This document shows positions 48,735 to 58,961 of a stretch of 64,000 nucleotides of DNA, piece after piece; the stretch's first letter is position 1, and each line of letters begins with the position of its first letter. The notes below the pieces were generated by a model. That model was given only the letters and a program-made list of their open reading frames with translations. It was not told the origin of the DNA and did no database searches. Made by a program: the position numbers and the translations under genes. This stretch comes from Sciurus carolinensis (lineage: Eukaryota > Chordata > Mammalia > Rodentia > Sciuridae), in NCBI RefSeq assembly GCF_902686445.1, contig NC_062220.1, positions 108,548,643 to 108,612,642 of the forward strand, written 5' to 3'.

Positions 48735-51095
48735 CACTGAACACATGAACACACTAACTTCTCCATTTTTACCTTGGTTTCAGGTAAGTGTGTTTTTTAT
48801 GACTATGGATCAAGTAGTACTGATAATGATTTAGCATTGAAATGGGACTGAGGGGTTGTCCTCAGCTGAGTACTTAAGAAGGCTGGCAGAAGGCTGTCCC
48901 CATGAGAAATGGCAGGCAGTGGCACAGGGGCACGCCAGCAAACACATCAGAATTGGTACTGGGTCAGGGAGGATTTGAAGGAACACCTGGAACAGACAGG
49001 TACAGAGCAGGAGAGGCAAAATGCAGGGTGGAGTTCTGAGGAGTGACTTCATAGTTTCCATCACCTTCTAACACCTGTACACAAATGTGTTCTCTACTAG
49101 CTCTCTGCATCTTCGTTGTACGAAGGTCAGCTGTGCTGACTGGTTTTGAGAAAGTGCATTTTCTTATTCTAACAACTTAAGTGGTACAGATCAGAATGGA
49201 TACACGAAAGCAACAGGTATTCCCTGGGAGTTCTAGCATAGTGCAGGAAAAGTGCAGGTGACAAATGGAGTGAGACTGAGGGTCTGAAGTCCTTTAAAGA
49301 GAAATTCTACTGGATCACTTATGGTGGGACTTACATGAGACCTTTAATGTGGGATTCCAGCTGGATTGCCTGGCCTTCATGGTACTTCAGGGCAAGTTCC
49401 CACTAGGAACACAGCACCTCTTTTATCAGGAACACAGGTTTAAAATTGAATTTAAGAGGAGACATGGAAGAGTTTGTAGCTGGCATAAACATTTTTCTAT
49501 AGCACTTTCACTCAACCAAAAATGGCTGGAAGCTTGACTGGACAAATGACATGGACACAATTCACACCTGACTGTTTATGTGTCACTCACCTAAATCTCC
49601 CTCAAGAGAGGCGAAAGGAGTAGAAAGATTTCAGCACTATGAAAAATAAATCATTACTTAAATAATTAATTAATAAAATGAACACAAAGGATTCATTTTC
49701 CTGAACTATTCTTAAGTCCTGAATCAAAGAAGGCAAGTTGCATTCTGCCTGGTTGGGCAGGCCATCCCAGTTTTTATGCTGTATACAATGGGCAGGCCAG
49801 TTCCACTAATTAGGTAAGGAAAAAGTTCCAGGTTGTTCCTATGAAATTCTAATTCACAGCAACCAGGACACAGGGGCAGGGAGAAGAAGGGGAAGCTTTA
49901 GTTGAACCCCAGTTCCTCTAAGCTGCTGGACCACATTCAGAGTGGGACACTGCCTGCTAAAGCCTAATGGGGATCTGTCTGGATCTCTTGTTCTCCATTC
50001 TGTTATGAGCATCTCGGTGGGTATTAGAAGAAGGAGGAGGGGAAAAGTGAATTGTGACACAGAAGGCAAAGGACGTCCCTCATGACAGGTACCCAGTCAG
50101 GGAAATGAACTCAGGCAGAGAGTTGTCAGTGGGCACAAGTGGGAAGATGGGGTCCCAAGGCAAGAAGAAAGAGAGATTGGTCTTTCACCTGCTACTTTGT
50201 TCCATTCTCCACTCAGACCTCTTAGAAAATCTGATGGCAGGTGGGAAATGTCTTCACAGAACCCCAGATGCAGTAGGAAACTTCCTCAAATAGAGAGAGG
50301 CTGGGGAGGAAGTTGGCACCTGTGAGTCTGCATGAAGTCAGGTGTGGGAATATGTTCTCGGTCTTATGCTGGGCTGCTCCACCCCACACAGACCACAAGC
50401 TATGGATCCTGTAGCCGACTCTCGATTGCCAGGGGGCTGCACTGAGCTCTACTGTTTTCATTCAACAACTTCTCCCTCACTTATCCCCCAGAAGGAGATG
50501 CTACAGGTGAGGACAGCAGCCACAGAAGTGGCCACGGAAAGCACAAGGCCTTGGTGTGGGGGACTTAAAACGCCACTCTCTTCAGAGATGAAATAATTCT
50601 GGAGTTGGCTATACCACAGCTGTCATCTTTCTGACTGGTATGTCTAATTAATCCTAAATTGTTGAATACCCTATAACAATTCATTTGCATTCAGAAGCAT
50701 GTCCAATGTCAAGATGATCAAATGTATTTGAAGGGTGTAAAATAAGTATTTGTGGAGAAAGATAAAATAAATCAGGATTATTTTGCCTAGAGAAAGTGAT
50801 AACTAATCCAACAATTATCTTTTCCACCCAGAAGCCAGCAGACAGCTAGAGCTAGTCGTCATTTCCATAGAAGACAGAAAAAGATAAGATAGTCTAATGG
50901 CAGAGAAGTATGAACTTTCTCACCAGAGGGTCGTGCAAATTTAGGTGGTCACTAATCATCTGCTCACTGGGCTACAGCCATGTGACACCACACTTTTTGG
51001 AATGTAAAGTCCAGGTGCTGGCTTTAAAAGGAAGTGACACCACATGGCTGAGAAATACTAAAGGGGGACAAATACAGGCCTGACATGCAGGTAAT
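48735..51095. other. Unique intronic sequence
   Basis: About 2.3 kb; several short frames on both strands, nothing recognised. Confidence 0.5.
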
Positions 51096-51099
51096 GCCA

Positions 51100-51101
51100 T
51101 C

Positions 51102-51155
<54 letters not shown>

Positions 51156-51182
51156 AGATATACATATATATATATATTTATT
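51100..51182 (+). repeat. Poly(A)/(TA)n/(GATATA)n compound simple repeat
   Basis: An A-run is followed by TA dinucleotides, then about four GATATA units, then TA again. Confidence 0.95.
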
Positions 51183-51189
51183 TAAATGT

Positions 51190-51835
51190 ATAAAACTATT
51201 ACCCACCTGGAGGCAGAATGCTGTATATAGTGCTTATTAAAGTTCAAAAGAAATCCCAAGAAACAGAAAAATCCCATCTCAGACAGGGTGTGCTCGGATA
51301 TAGATGCAAAATAGAACTATAATTCTGGCTTTTGAAGGACTCAAATAGTTTCCCCTTCTGGTTCCTCAGTTTCTCTTCCTGCAGAGAAGCAGAATGCTTG
51401 GATGCTGGCCATGAAGTTCAAGGCTGACTTATAAACTGAGTCCTTCCAGCTCTTGGGCACACTATTCTAGTGTGCATTCACAGTGAGCCTTCTGACAAAA
51501 TCCCAAACAATTCTCCCTCTACAGACATTCTGAGGTTACTTCTATTTTGAGGAATATTAGCTCCTTACTGACTGTTTCCACCCACAAGGCACAACTTAAG
51601 ACTAACCACAGATATGAAGACCGAACCGACTACTAAAATCCTTGCTATGGGTATCTGCATGGCATTCGGAGTGCATTCTCTGTGAAATCAGGCACATTGC
51701 ATTGAGCATTTAGGAAAAAAGTTGAGAAAGAAGGGCACAGACATTCAAAGGCAAGAATGGAAAGTCTGGAAATCCAGCCACGACACCAGACAAGAGAGAT
51801 AAATGCTCAACACACAGTTGGTATGGAGACAAGAG
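51190..51835. other. Intron just downstream of the candidate cassette exon
   Basis: No recognised repeat. If 51844-51912 is a regulated exon, this is where downstream intronic splicing signals would lie. Confidence 0.4.
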
Positions 51836-51843
51836 GCACATAC

Positions 51844-51912
51844 GTTTGGGTCTCAGCTCTGAGGCCTCGGAACCAGCACCTTCCCCGGGTGAGCTGAGAG
51901 GCTCCACTACGT
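51844..51912 (-). CDS. COBL: Candidate COBL cassette exon (69 bp, 23 codons)
   Basis: On the minus strand a pyrimidine-rich tract ends CTGACACAG (AG at 51914-51913), followed by 69 open bases and then GTATGT (51843-51838). Read in phase 1, as supplied by the upstream KRRAP exon, it gives D-V-V-E-P-L-S-S-P-G-E-G, then A-G-S-E-A-S-E-L-R-P-K. Its length is a multiple of three and its ends are phase 1/phase 1, so inclusion or skipping both keep the frame into the acidic exon at 11907. It is GC-rich compared with its flanks, and its Ser/Glu/Pro composition resembles the neighbouring COBL linker. I do not firmly recall this peptide from a named isoform, so it could be a known alternative exon, a lineage-specific one, or chance. 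The decayed 22-bp minisatellite lies about 170 bp upstream in the intron. Confidence 0.6.
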
Positions 51913-52082
51913 CTGTGTCAGGAGGAGGGTATGGTGGGGGCGGGGGAAGCACTAGCTGAGGTGGGCCCCGAGCAGTGCCTCTGGGAGGCTTTTGTGGTAC
52001 CTGCCGTCCAACACCTATATGGAATCAATGGGAGTTTGATTTGTTTGTGTCATCCATCGGAGGGCACATTGCCATTACTCAC

Positions 52083-52450
52083 CAGACACCAAATCCAACC
52101 AACCAAACACCAAATCCAGCCACACCCAATACCAAATCCAACCACACCCAATACCAAATCCAACCACACCCAATACCAAAATCAACCATACCCAATACCA
52201 TTTCTAACCTCACTCTATATTAAATACCTTACTCTGAACCAAATCCAGCCACACCCAGTACTAAACCTAGCCACACTCAATATCCAATCTAACCTCACCC
52301 TGCACCAAATCTCCCTTCACCCAATACTAAATCCAGCTTTGCTCTGCACCAAACAGCCACATCCAACACCAGATACACCATTTTGTTTTTAAACCAAATC
52401 CAAACTTGCCCATCACCAAATCCAACCTCAGCTGATAGGAGATCCAATCA
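52083..52450 (+). repeat. Decaying 22-bp minisatellite
   Basis: Units of the type ACCAAATCCAACCACACCCA plus AT are nearly identical and in register around 52,100-52,200, then decay to the right with degenerate CCAAATC-containing units to about 52,450. On the COBL-sense (minus) strand the unit is G/T-rich with GGG and TTGG motifs. The 153-codon plus-strand frame across it is a by-product of the repeat. Confidence 0.9.
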
Positions 52451-52454
52451 TACT

Positions 52455-53740
52455 TGTAAGTATGTAGTGTCCTACATTCAGGCCAATTTGTAAACGTCTG
52501 TCTGGGAGGCACAATGACATAAATACTGGGCCTGAAACTATTCTTAAAAGCCCCCCTAAACAGGATTGTCAGATTAAAATGAACTCCTGTTCTTCACATA
52601 AGTCTTTTTTGGGTTCTCAGATCTGTGCTTTAGTTAATTCTTGCTACTTTTACATATCCACTGAACAATATAATAATAGATAAAGCAGTAATTTAAATAC
52701 TTTTTCAGTCTATTATACTGTCAACCTCTTTCACTGTTGGGGGTAATGGTTTCCAGAGTTCATTTTGAAGAGGGTTCTGAGTTGTGGACAGTTAGGTGTG
52801 GTGGGTCCAGCTCCAGTTCATCAGTGCAGTCCTCACATATCTGTTTATATGTTGGGAATGCATTTTGAATTTTATGTGAACATGACAAGCTAATGAAATT
52901 TTTGGAAGCCAATGTAAAAGATGACATGAATTGCCAGTGTTGTAAGTTACATTTGCTGTCATATTTTTTAGAAACACTCTATTCAAGCTTTGGAGTTCTG
53001 AATCTTCTAATATACTCCACGCTTTATACCCTTTACCAGATTATTAATAAAGAGATTAAAAAATAGCATTTGTTCATCAAGAGATATATTCATTTATTCC
53101 TTCTTTTGAATACAGTTCTCTAGATGTGGTAAAATATTAATTTCCCCATATAAAGCACCATTTCCTTCCTTAAAGTGAAAATGAGCCAAAATCAGTCTGG
53201 GTAGTACTGTTTGTCTGGCCCTGGTAATGCCATTAGGAGAACAAAACAAAAAGGAAAGATGCTTTCCATTTTGATAAATTTGAATTAAGACCTAAATCCA
53301 GCTAGTTGTAACACTGTTTAGCATAGGTTCTAAAATATACTTCCCTTTTTATATATAGATGTCTGTATAGAAAAAGTCACTTGATGTGGATAGGGGCTAC
53401 TTGTTTTCCTTCAACCTAGGCTTCAGCTACGTGTTCTGTATGGTGTACTTTTAAATTATAGGGACTTCTGATGGGGATGGAAATCTGATATGTCATTGCT
53501 TCCAAGGCTTTCTCCATCATCTCCTGTCCAAAAAAACATTTGATTATTTTCAATTATTTTCAGCAAGAGAGAAGTTTCTGGCCTTCTCAATCCTCACAAA
53601 CAGAAGTGTAGCAAATTACTACTATTCATTACTTCCTCCTTGTAATGGTTCTTACTAAGGGAATTGTTTATGCAATTTTCAATTTTAGAACGCCCGCCTC
53701 TCATCTCCTTGGGCATCTGTAGGCAACAATTGGTCCATGG
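52455..53740. other. Unique intronic sequence
   Basis: AT-rich; nothing recognised. Confidence 0.5.
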
Positions 53741-53746
53741 CCGGGC

Positions 53747-53794
53747 ACTTCTTCTTCCATCTGGGATGAATACTTCTTCTTCCATCTGGGATGA
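53747..53794 (+). repeat. Two-copy 25-bp tandem duplication
   Basis: ACTTCTTCTTCCATCTGGGA plus TGAAT is followed directly by a second, identical 23-base partial copy. Confidence 0.95.
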
Positions 53795-54510
53795 CTTGAG
53801 GTAGGGGGTCCTTTCCTAGCTTGAAATGGGCTGCCTGGCGAGGGGTTTGGAATGACTGGACCACGTCCACATGGCCACATAAAGTGTTTTATTCTGAGAA
53901 TTTCAACAAGGATATCTCTAAATCTTGGGGGGGGGTTTCCCTTTCCAAAGTGAGGGGAGAGAGCTTTTCTCGTCATAAAACAGGAGAAAACTGGGCAATG
54001 GTAATAGTTTAAATCTGATAGTATTTTCCCCTATTAAAGAGGATGAACTGACATTAAATATAGGTTATTGGTCCTTAAGATAATTGACTCTCAGGACTGT
54101 GAAATGCTAGGGCATTAAAAGTGAGGTATCGATTAAAGGGCAGAAGTGCCCTTTCAACAACCAAGTAGGCCTCATCAAAGTTTCAGCCCTTGACAATGAA
54201 TACTTGTCTTGGGGCATATTTTCCCTTCTGGGGTCACAGATACTGGGTCACAGGTAAAATGCAGGGCTGCCTGGGCTGATTAAAGGCATGAGGAGTGGCT
54301 GTCTTCTGGCTTCAGGAGGGGGCTGTGTTACGTTTTCCATCTCTGGGGTCTCAGACTTAGGAATGGGTGATTCCTATGGTGCCCTGTTCCAAACCCTTCT
54401 CTGAAAGAGCTGTTGTTGTTTCTACATTGATAAAAGCATAAACACTAAATGGCTTTAAAATAAGATTGACCAAACCTGGCTCATAGAGACCTTCATCATC
54501 TGCACCACAA
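53795..54510. other. Unique intronic sequence
   Basis: Includes a 9-G run near 53,928-53,936; nothing else recognised. Confidence 0.5.
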
Positions 54511-54512
54511 GA

Positions 54513-54533
54513 TAGTGGGATATAATCCCACTA
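54513..54533. repeat. Perfect 9-bp-arm inverted repeat
   Basis: TAGTGGGAT and ATCCCACTA are separated by 3 bases. It lies 10 bp from the left edge of the duplicated acceptor segment. Confidence 0.9.
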
Positions 54534-54543
54534 GGTTATGTAA

Positions 54544-54658
54544 CAATCTGTGAACCCAGAGACATCTGGGAAGCAGAAAGAGGAGAGACAGGGTTAGGGG
54601 TATTTTTGTATGGGAATGATGTATTTGTGGGACACGGAATTGTCTATGGAAGCAGACA
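54544..54658 (-). pseudogene. Duplicated COBL splice acceptor and exon start (decoy copy)
   Basis: This 115-bp segment matches 55687-55801 in the same orientation with 8 substitutions and no gaps by my count. It copies about 93 bp of intron (including the pyrimidine tract and AG at 54567-54566) and the first 22 bases of the KRRAP exon. On the minus strand after the AG the copy reads ATG TCT CTG GGT TCA CAG ATT GTT ACA then TAA, so homology ends before the KKKRRAP codons and the frame closes. It is an exon-start fossil, or a potential decoy 3' splice site about 1.14 kb downstream of the real one. Confidence 0.9.
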
Positions 54659-54682
54659 TAATACCTGTAAGCAGGTATTATG
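54657..54682. repeat. Perfect 11-bp-arm hairpin at duplication edge
   Basis: CATAATACCTG and CAGGTATTATG are exact reverse complements separated by TAAG. The left arm overlaps the last two bases of the duplicated segment. Confidence 0.95.
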
Positions 54683-54814
54683 ACTCTATTCAGTTTCCTT
54701 TGGGTTCTATTATTCTCAAAGCATACCAGGGTCTTTGCTAAATATATAAATGTTATATAAATGTAGATCAATTTCAAACAGAATGGTCATAAAACTACTA
54801 GCCAGGTAACTCAT

Positions 54815-55140
54815 TTATAGGTCAAGTATCCTTAAAATACTCACAACAGACACATTTTGGGTTTCAGACTTTTTTCTAAATTTTAGAACACCTGCATATA
54901 CATAATGAGATATCTTGGGGCTGGAACCCAAGCCTACATATAAAATTCATTTATGTCTCATATATATACATACATAGCACCTTATACATAGCACCTGAAG
55001 GTAATTATGTAACATTTTTAATAATTTTGTGTGTGAAACAGTTTCATAGTATAGAATTTTCCACTTATGCATTGTGTTGGCACTCAAAAAGTTTCAAAGT
55101 TTGGAGCGTTTTGGACTTTCAGATTAGGGATGTGTACCCT
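54815..55140 (+). mobile_element. DNA-transposon-type MITE
   Basis: AAGTATCCTTAAAATACT at the left, CATATACATAATGAGATATC and GAAGGTAATTATGTAACATT inside, and TCAGATTAGGGATGTGTACC at the right are the landmarks of a common mammalian non-autonomous DNA transposon. The exact family is not named. Confidence 0.65.
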
Positions 55141-55542
55141 ATATAAACTACATGGGGCCTGAGCTTCTTTCAAGTGCCAGATACTTTTCAAAACAGCTTA
55201 CTGGGATGTCATCTTACAAGCTTATCTTTCTTCCATCAGAAAGACACACAGCCACACTCATTCACGCTCCACTTGTCACCTTCTCCCAGCTTCTTCAGCC
55301 ACTCTCCATCCTTCCCACTATCCCCACCTCCTCAATGCCCATATAATGTCCATGAAATTTTGCTCCTGAGATATTAAGTGCACACACAACTACCTATTTC
55401 CAGACTTTCTTTCTCTGGCATAAATATTTTTGGGGTTAATGCTATTATGGATGAGTCCACTGTGAGAGTTAAGAGCAGTGCTAGCACACACACACAGCCA
55501 GCATTCCAGAGGTATGCAGACAGCAAGCCCAGGCTCACTCAC

Positions 55543-55708
55543 CCACTGTGCTCTTCCTGTTCTCCTCCTTGTCCTCCCTGCGGTTGGGGACCAGGGGACT
55601 TGGTGGTGGTGGCTGTGGCAGGGGACTTGGTGGTGGTGGCTGTGGTGGAGGTGGAGCTGGTGCCCGCCGCTTCTTCTTCTGCAAATCAACCTGTGAGCCC
55701 AGAGACAT
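55543..55708 (-). CDS. COBL: COBL internal exon: KRRAP motif and polyproline segment
   Basis: This 166-bp exon encodes about 55 residues of cordon-bleu, a WH2-repeat actin nucleator of neurons and microvillar (brush-border) cells. Read on the minus strand it starts [10 protein letters not shown], then K-K-K-R-R-A-P, then a long proline run, and ends [12 protein letters not shown]. This matches the basic/proline (KRAP) part of COBL, which in known orthologues binds syndapin/PACSIN SH3 domains. The acceptor is a strong pyrimidine tract ending TTCCCAG (AG at 55710-55709); the donor is GTGAGT at 55542-55537. The exon starts in phase 0 and ends in phase 1. A 27-bp unit (9 codons) is tandemly duplicated at 55594-55647. 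The frame is open throughout. Identification rests on recognised protein similarity; boundaries rest on splice consensus and on frame continuity with the 11.6-kb exon. Confidence 0.93.
55594..55647 (-). repeat. COBL: In-frame 27-bp tandem duplication in COBL coding exon
   Basis: Two head-to-tail 27-base units inside the KRRAP exon encode P-Q-P-P-P-P-S-P-L twice. The copies differ only at their last two bases. Confidence 0.95.
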
Positions 55709-55714
55709 CTGGGA

Positions 55715-57525
55715 AGCAGAAAGAGGAGAGACAGGGTTAGGGGGATTTTTGTATGGGGATGATGTGTTTGTGGGACATGGAATTGTCCACGGAAGCAGAC
55801 AATGGTGGCATGGGTGCTTATAAGGAGGACTGTGAGATTGCCATCCTCATTATGGGTCCTCTCAAGCAGGTGGTGGAGGCAGCAGGGTGAAGTCTGGGGT
55901 ATTTCCCAAGCAAGGCCTTGAGGTGGCACAGTGGATGTTCATGGACACTCCCACATTCCCCCAAGCACAGGGAACTCATATTTTCTAGGGCTCCAGGTAG
56001 GAAGGTCTGGAGCTTGAGAATTTTTCTCAGGGCATATATGAGAAAGTGATCCCTTGCCCTTAATTAAATACAAAAGAGTACTCTTTCTTCTGGAATAAAG
56101 GGGACCACCATGGTTTGTGCCCACACAGAGAAAGAATATATGGGAGTAGTTCATGCTTCCCTTGCCCTGTCTTGCATATTTCCCTGCCTCTGTAAGTTCA
56201 CACTCCAGAGCAGACAGGACTGACGTGGTCACAGGCTGCCTCCTCCTGAATCTAGAATTGCTATGAAGTTTCTCTTAAATGGGACATTAGATCAGTGTAT
56301 AAGACATTAATCTCCCATCCATAGCAGAAATCCAGCTCCTACTTTAAGACTCTAACAGTGAAAAATTCACAGCTTCTAAATGTGTTTTGTCAATATTGGG
56401 TGGGTCTCAAAGTTGGAAGTGAAATCTGTTTTGTTTCATCTATAAAATTAAATGCTGTAGAGCAAAATTGATCAATTTTTTTTGTTCTATTGTGCACAAG
56501 AATAAATATGGAACAACAATTCTCACTATTATGTGTAATTAAAATGCACCAATAAAAAGTTGAATATACTGATTCTAGTTATTTTGTTTCTGAAGGGCTC
56601 TATAATTCTCTGCTCTTCCTTAATTATGGCCAAAGTTCATTCACTTACTTTCAATGACTAAAATCTACTTAAAGAGCACTGAGTTATGTGCAGAGCAGTG
56701 CAGATTATGTGCAGTAATGAAAATGATGACTTTATTCTGTTCTTTGCCCTCCAGTTGCTCTCAGTCAAGTCTTGTACCACTGGTCTAAGCATTCCCTGAT
56801 CTTTCAAGGGTCCCTTATAGAGATGGTACCTGCCCACACCACCATTCTCTAGTACCTGGGCTCTGATCCAGGTACTCTGCGGTTTATTAACTCATGCTTG
56901 CACCACATATATGAGAACTGAGCCAAATGACTCAGACCCCAAGGAAGACAACTTCCTCTTCGGATCTGGACGTGGTACCATATCCTTTAAAATTTTATCA
57001 GTACTACACTATTGCAAAAAAATACATATGTAAGCAAAAGGAAGAAAATAATCACTTTATTTACTCAATGTAAACTACTAATAGTTAGTTTCTATTTTTC
57101 TGGTCTTTATATTTTCTTTTGACACTGGTATTTTCTCTCTTTCCTTCTACCACAATGTTATAATCATCTCCCATACCTTTACAGTTTTACAACATATTTT
57201 GCATACAGCAATGAGTAACATAAAATCAAATAGTCCTACAAAGCTTACCGTCAAAATCAGTGATTCCTTGTTCACCACCTCTGCATGGGCAGGAACCACT
57301 TCAAACACTTTTTTCTTTTGGCATTTACTACATTTTTCTAAATAATAAGGTTATTGTGCTACTCCTTGATTTTTGCACATTAGATATTGGCATTCTACTG
57401 TAGAAAATGGGGATTTATTCTTTGAGACATGTACATGCACACACCCACATGCATACACACACACATTTTCTTCCATCTTCCCCAAAATTATAGTATGAGA
57501 TGTGAACTTTTTTTCACTATTTAAT
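55715..57525. other. Unique intron upstream of the KRRAP exon
   Basis: Upstream in gene orientation. 55,802-57,525 shows no recognised repeat or exon. The preceding COBL exon is not found here, so it lies beyond 64 kb. Confidence 0.55.
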
Positions 57526-57530
57526 TATAC

Positions 57531-58078
57531 AGTAGTCTACCCTTATTTGCAGTTTCACCTTCAATAATTTCCATTACCTGCAGTCACCTACAGATAAAAC
57601 TATTATGTAGAAAAAAATTGATAATTTTTAAATTGGGCACTGTTCCCAGTAACATATGAAACCACCTCCTGTCCTGCTCCATCTCACATATGATAAATTA
57701 TCTCTTTATCCATTGTATCCACACTATATATACTACTTGTCTGTTGGTCATTTAGTAGCCATCTAGGTTATCAAATCAACTGTCACAGTATCATAATCCT
57801 TGTGTTCAAGGAATCCATATTTTACTTGATGGTTTCAAAATGTAAGGGTAGTAATACTTGTGATTTTATTACAGTATATTATTATAATTGTATTTCACTG
57901 TTTGTTGTTAATCTTTTACTATGCCCAATTTATAAACTAAACTTTTATCATCAGTATGTACATAGATATGCATTACAAAAAAATTAGTATACATAGATAG
58001 GGTTTGGTACTTTCTAGGGCTCCAAGCATCTTCTGGGGGTCTTCAAAAGTATCTCTCATGGATAAGGGGGGGGCTAGC
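57531..58078 (+). mobile_element. Tigger1-like DNA transposon with terminal inverted repeats
   Basis: The left end CAGTAGTCTACCCTTATTTG pairs imperfectly with the right end ATGGATAAGGGGGGGGCTAG; a TA target site fits both flanks. Internal landmarks (GTATCATAATCCTTGTGTTC, TTTTACTATGCCCAATTTAT, GGGTTTGGTACTTTCTAGGG) match the ends of Tigger1, with the transposase coding region deleted. Confidence 0.85.
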
Positions 58079-58081
58079 TAT

Positions 58082-58912
58082 ATGTATAGTTATAATTGCT
58101 ATCACAATGACATAAAACAGAATTTTTTTCAGCAGGAATTTTTCTACTTGAGATGTATAATGTATGGGATGATAATACTTTCCAGAATAAATTTGGTTTT
58201 TCCTGAGCTTAAATTTTTTTTCTAATTTGAATTTCCTGGAAATTTACATTTTTCTACTCAGTTCCAGCATCCCCATTTTTATGGACAAGATGCACATAAG
58301 TAATATTTTGAGACCTTAAGAATATAAAAGTGATTTTATTCTATTACACTGAATAGTCAGTACAGATGCCTACAGGAACCTAGGATGGAAATAACCATCT
58401 CTAAAAAAGTAAAAAAACATTCAGGCATTACTCTGCCATCTACCAGATTACGCTGTGCAGTTGAGACTCCCCATGCCAAGCTGGTGCTCAGTCTTTCACA
58501 TGTGATCTGCGTTCTTCCTGCAGGCATGGAAGACCCTCTGTTATTCCTTTATGCCCTGATATTTGGTGACAGCATGTCCCAGGTGGGTCTCCTTTTGTCC
58601 ACTCTCTGGGGCATGCACTGACCCCTGCAAGCTGTGTACCTGCAGAATTTTCTAGTGTTCTTCCTTTTACCTTTTTTCCTTCCTTTGTTCCTCCCTTCTC
58701 TGGGATTTTAATCAGTTGAACACTGAGGATTCCAACTCCTACCTATTTTTCCCCCTTCTTGGAAATTTCCTTTATTTTACTGTCTAACTCTTAAGAATTT
58801 TTAAATTTCTTTTACTATACTTTGGTTTCCAAGATCTCCTTCCTGTTATGTGTTTTAGAAACAGTATCATGATCTTTTCTGGGTATACTATCTTCTCTTT
58901 TCTCTCTGATAC
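58082..58912. other. Unique intronic sequence
   Basis: Nothing recognised; one 78-codon frame at 58385-58621 without family resemblance. Confidence 0.45.
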
Positions 58913-58916
58913 TATA

Positions 58917-58921
58917 ATTTA

Positions 58922-58961
<40 letters not shown>

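Larger units (their letters stand above)
11908..55542 (-). other. COBL: Large COBL intron (about 43.6 kb)
   Basis: This is the interval between the two confidently recognised COBL exons, interrupted only by the candidate 69-bp exon at 51844-51912. I found no other open segment bounded by splice sites that resembles COBL, nor a nested gene on either strand. The content is unique intronic sequence plus the repeats listed separately. The donor at the 55543 end is GTGAGT and the acceptor at the 11907 end is CTTGTCTAG. Confidence 0.85.

Noticed and set aside
51931..52392. 153-codon plus-strand open frame
   Set aside because: It is produced by the 22-bp minisatellite (22 is not a multiple of 3, so all frames cycle) and by overlap with the antisense of the candidate exon. 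The repeat decays without regard to codons.
52083..52450. CRISPR-like array of about 22-bp repeats
   Set aside because: Repeats are contiguous without unique spacers, decay on one side, and lie in a mammalian intron: a minisatellite.
54544..54658. A second functional copy of the KRRAP exon
   Set aside because: Only the acceptor and the first 22 exon bases are duplicated. The frame meets TAA before the basic and proline motifs, and no good donor is close.
55390..55929. 179-codon minus-strand open frame over the KRRAP exon
   Set aside because: It is in a different frame from the COBL peptide. The COBL frame gives the recognised K-K-K-R-R-A-P and polyproline sequence with splice sites; this longer frame is a shadow.
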